DNA of 64,000 nt from Flaccisagitta enflata (lineage: Eukaryota; Chaetognatha; Sagittoidea; Aphragmophora). The notes beneath the pieces were generated by a model. It did not search any database. It was not told the DNA's origin and was given only the letters and a program-made list of their open reading frames with translations. Every line of letters starts with the position of its first letter. The first letter of the stretch is position 1. The stretch covers positions 40,362,001 through 40,426,000 of the forward strand of contig OZ231127.1 of assembly GCA_965153355.1 (NCBI GenBank), given 5' to 3'. Below are positions 63,922 through 64,000 of the stretch, piece after piece. The translations under genes and the position numbers were made by a program.

Positions 63922-64000
63922 GTGAGATGATATATTCATTTTTGATTCAGTGTAAGAGAAAGTGTTCTATTTTCGTCCGTCCAACCTTTGCGGTTTTTAT

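Overview
The window is repeat-rich nuclear DNA from an animal, most likely an aquatic invertebrate. Every recognisable gene is split by GT-AG introns. The families point to Metazoa: a UBAP1-type ESCRT-I subunit, an LRRC74-like LRR plus EF-hand protein, a GOST-type seven-TM protein and DD3-3 secreted proteins. Telomere-like CCCTAA/TTAGGG tracts also fit an animal that is not an insect. I cannot name the species.

Layout. 0.16-1.32 kb holds the last two exons of a UBAP1-like gene (+). 3.7-22.0 kb and 29.9-51.5 kb are two direct copies of one segment (blocks A and B). Each block has a complete DD3-3 gene on + (A 4042-10472, B 30220-36495) and, tail to tail with it, the C-terminal exons of a GOST-type membrane protein on -. 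Only block B connects to the rest of the GOST gene, whose TM1 and TM2 exons lie at 62.6 and 61.8 kb. Block A holds a truncated 3' portion plus a dead TM3 exon. A complete 13-exon LRRC74-like gene (+, 51538-61103) sits inside GOST intron 2. At the right edge the first exon of a DEDDh exonuclease (+) begins. Between the blocks (22-29.9 kb) I see no gene, only repeats, including two inverted arrays of a diverged tandem repeat with a period near 172 bp.

Comparing A with B works as a natural before/after experiment. Many insertions present in one block have an exact empty site in the other, which gives element ends and target duplications without a database. This resolves hAT-like elements (8-bp duplications), several TA-duplicating MITEs, and a numerous family running from CAAGG to a hairpin and CTRR. 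That last family inserts into A-runs with no target duplication and often carries internal tandem repeats; it looks like non-autonomous Helitron/Helentron-type elements. A second pattern is that microsatellites start directly at 5' splice sites in many introns.

Exon boundaries were read by eye from splice sites, reading phase and similarity to remembered family features; no alignment or database search was run.
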